Positions 6,130-6,134 of a DNA stretch of 6,134 nt are shown here, one piece after another. How positions within the stretch are numbered: the first letter of the stretch is position 1; each line of letters opens with the position of its first letter. This stretch comes from Actinomycetes bacterium (GTDB taxonomy: Bacteria > Actinomycetota > Thermoleophilia > BMS3ABIN01). The stretch lies in contig JAJYLK010000069.1 of NCBI GenBank assembly GCA_021787775.1, positions 353 to 6,486 of the forward strand, given 5' to 3'. A program made the position numbers and the translations under genes. The notes beneath the pieces are model-generated. The model saw nothing but the letters and a program-made list of their open reading frames with translations. It did not search any database and was not told where the DNA came from.

Positions 6130-6134
6130 GATCG

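Overview
The window is GC-rich, almost fully coding, and every supported gene lies on the + strand. It reads as a conserved bacterial translation/RNA-processing neighbourhood: the 3' part of a radical SAM gene, a DUF2344 'radical SAM-linked' gene, an RNase E/G gene (rng), rplU (L21), rpmA (L27), a small DUF5684-like membrane protein gene, and the 5' part of the GTPase gene obgE. The high GC content, an L27 that starts directly at MAHKKG (without the N-terminal extension usual in Firmicutes), and an RNase E/G with a TRAM-like C-terminus suggest a deep-branching Actinobacteriota such as a Thermoleophilia- or Coriobacteriia-like lineage. That assignment is inference; other GC-rich phyla such as Chloroflexota are not excluded.

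Layout. Bases 1-1952 hold the radical SAM gene (5' end outside the window) and DUF2344, separated by 3 bases and surely co-transcribed. Bases 1953-2297 are a 345-base gap before rng. It contains a perfect TATAAT, a strong Shine-Dalgarno and a 37-codon small ORF, then a GC-rich hairpin flanked by a 9-base direct repeat that runs into the rng ribosome site. Bases 2298-4055 are rng. A TGC-TATAAT promoter precedes rplU, and rplU-rpmA ends at a textbook intrinsic terminator (4848-4876). The DUF5684-like gene (TTG start) forms its own unit, closed by a second terminator (5322-5357). obgE follows with an extended -10 exactly where a leaderless transcript would start on its ATG. obgE is cut by a stop codon 5 bases before the window end, in the middle of its G domain; this may be a contig-end error.

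How they fit. RNase E/G matures and degrades RNA, L21 and L27 are large-subunit proteins, and Obg is a large-subunit assembly GTPase. The radical SAM/DUF2344 pair has no function I can name, but its place beside these genes points to RNA or ribosome modification. The best candidates for something undescribed are that pair, the small ORF and structured leader in front of rng, and the separately regulated membrane gene placed between rpmA and obgE.
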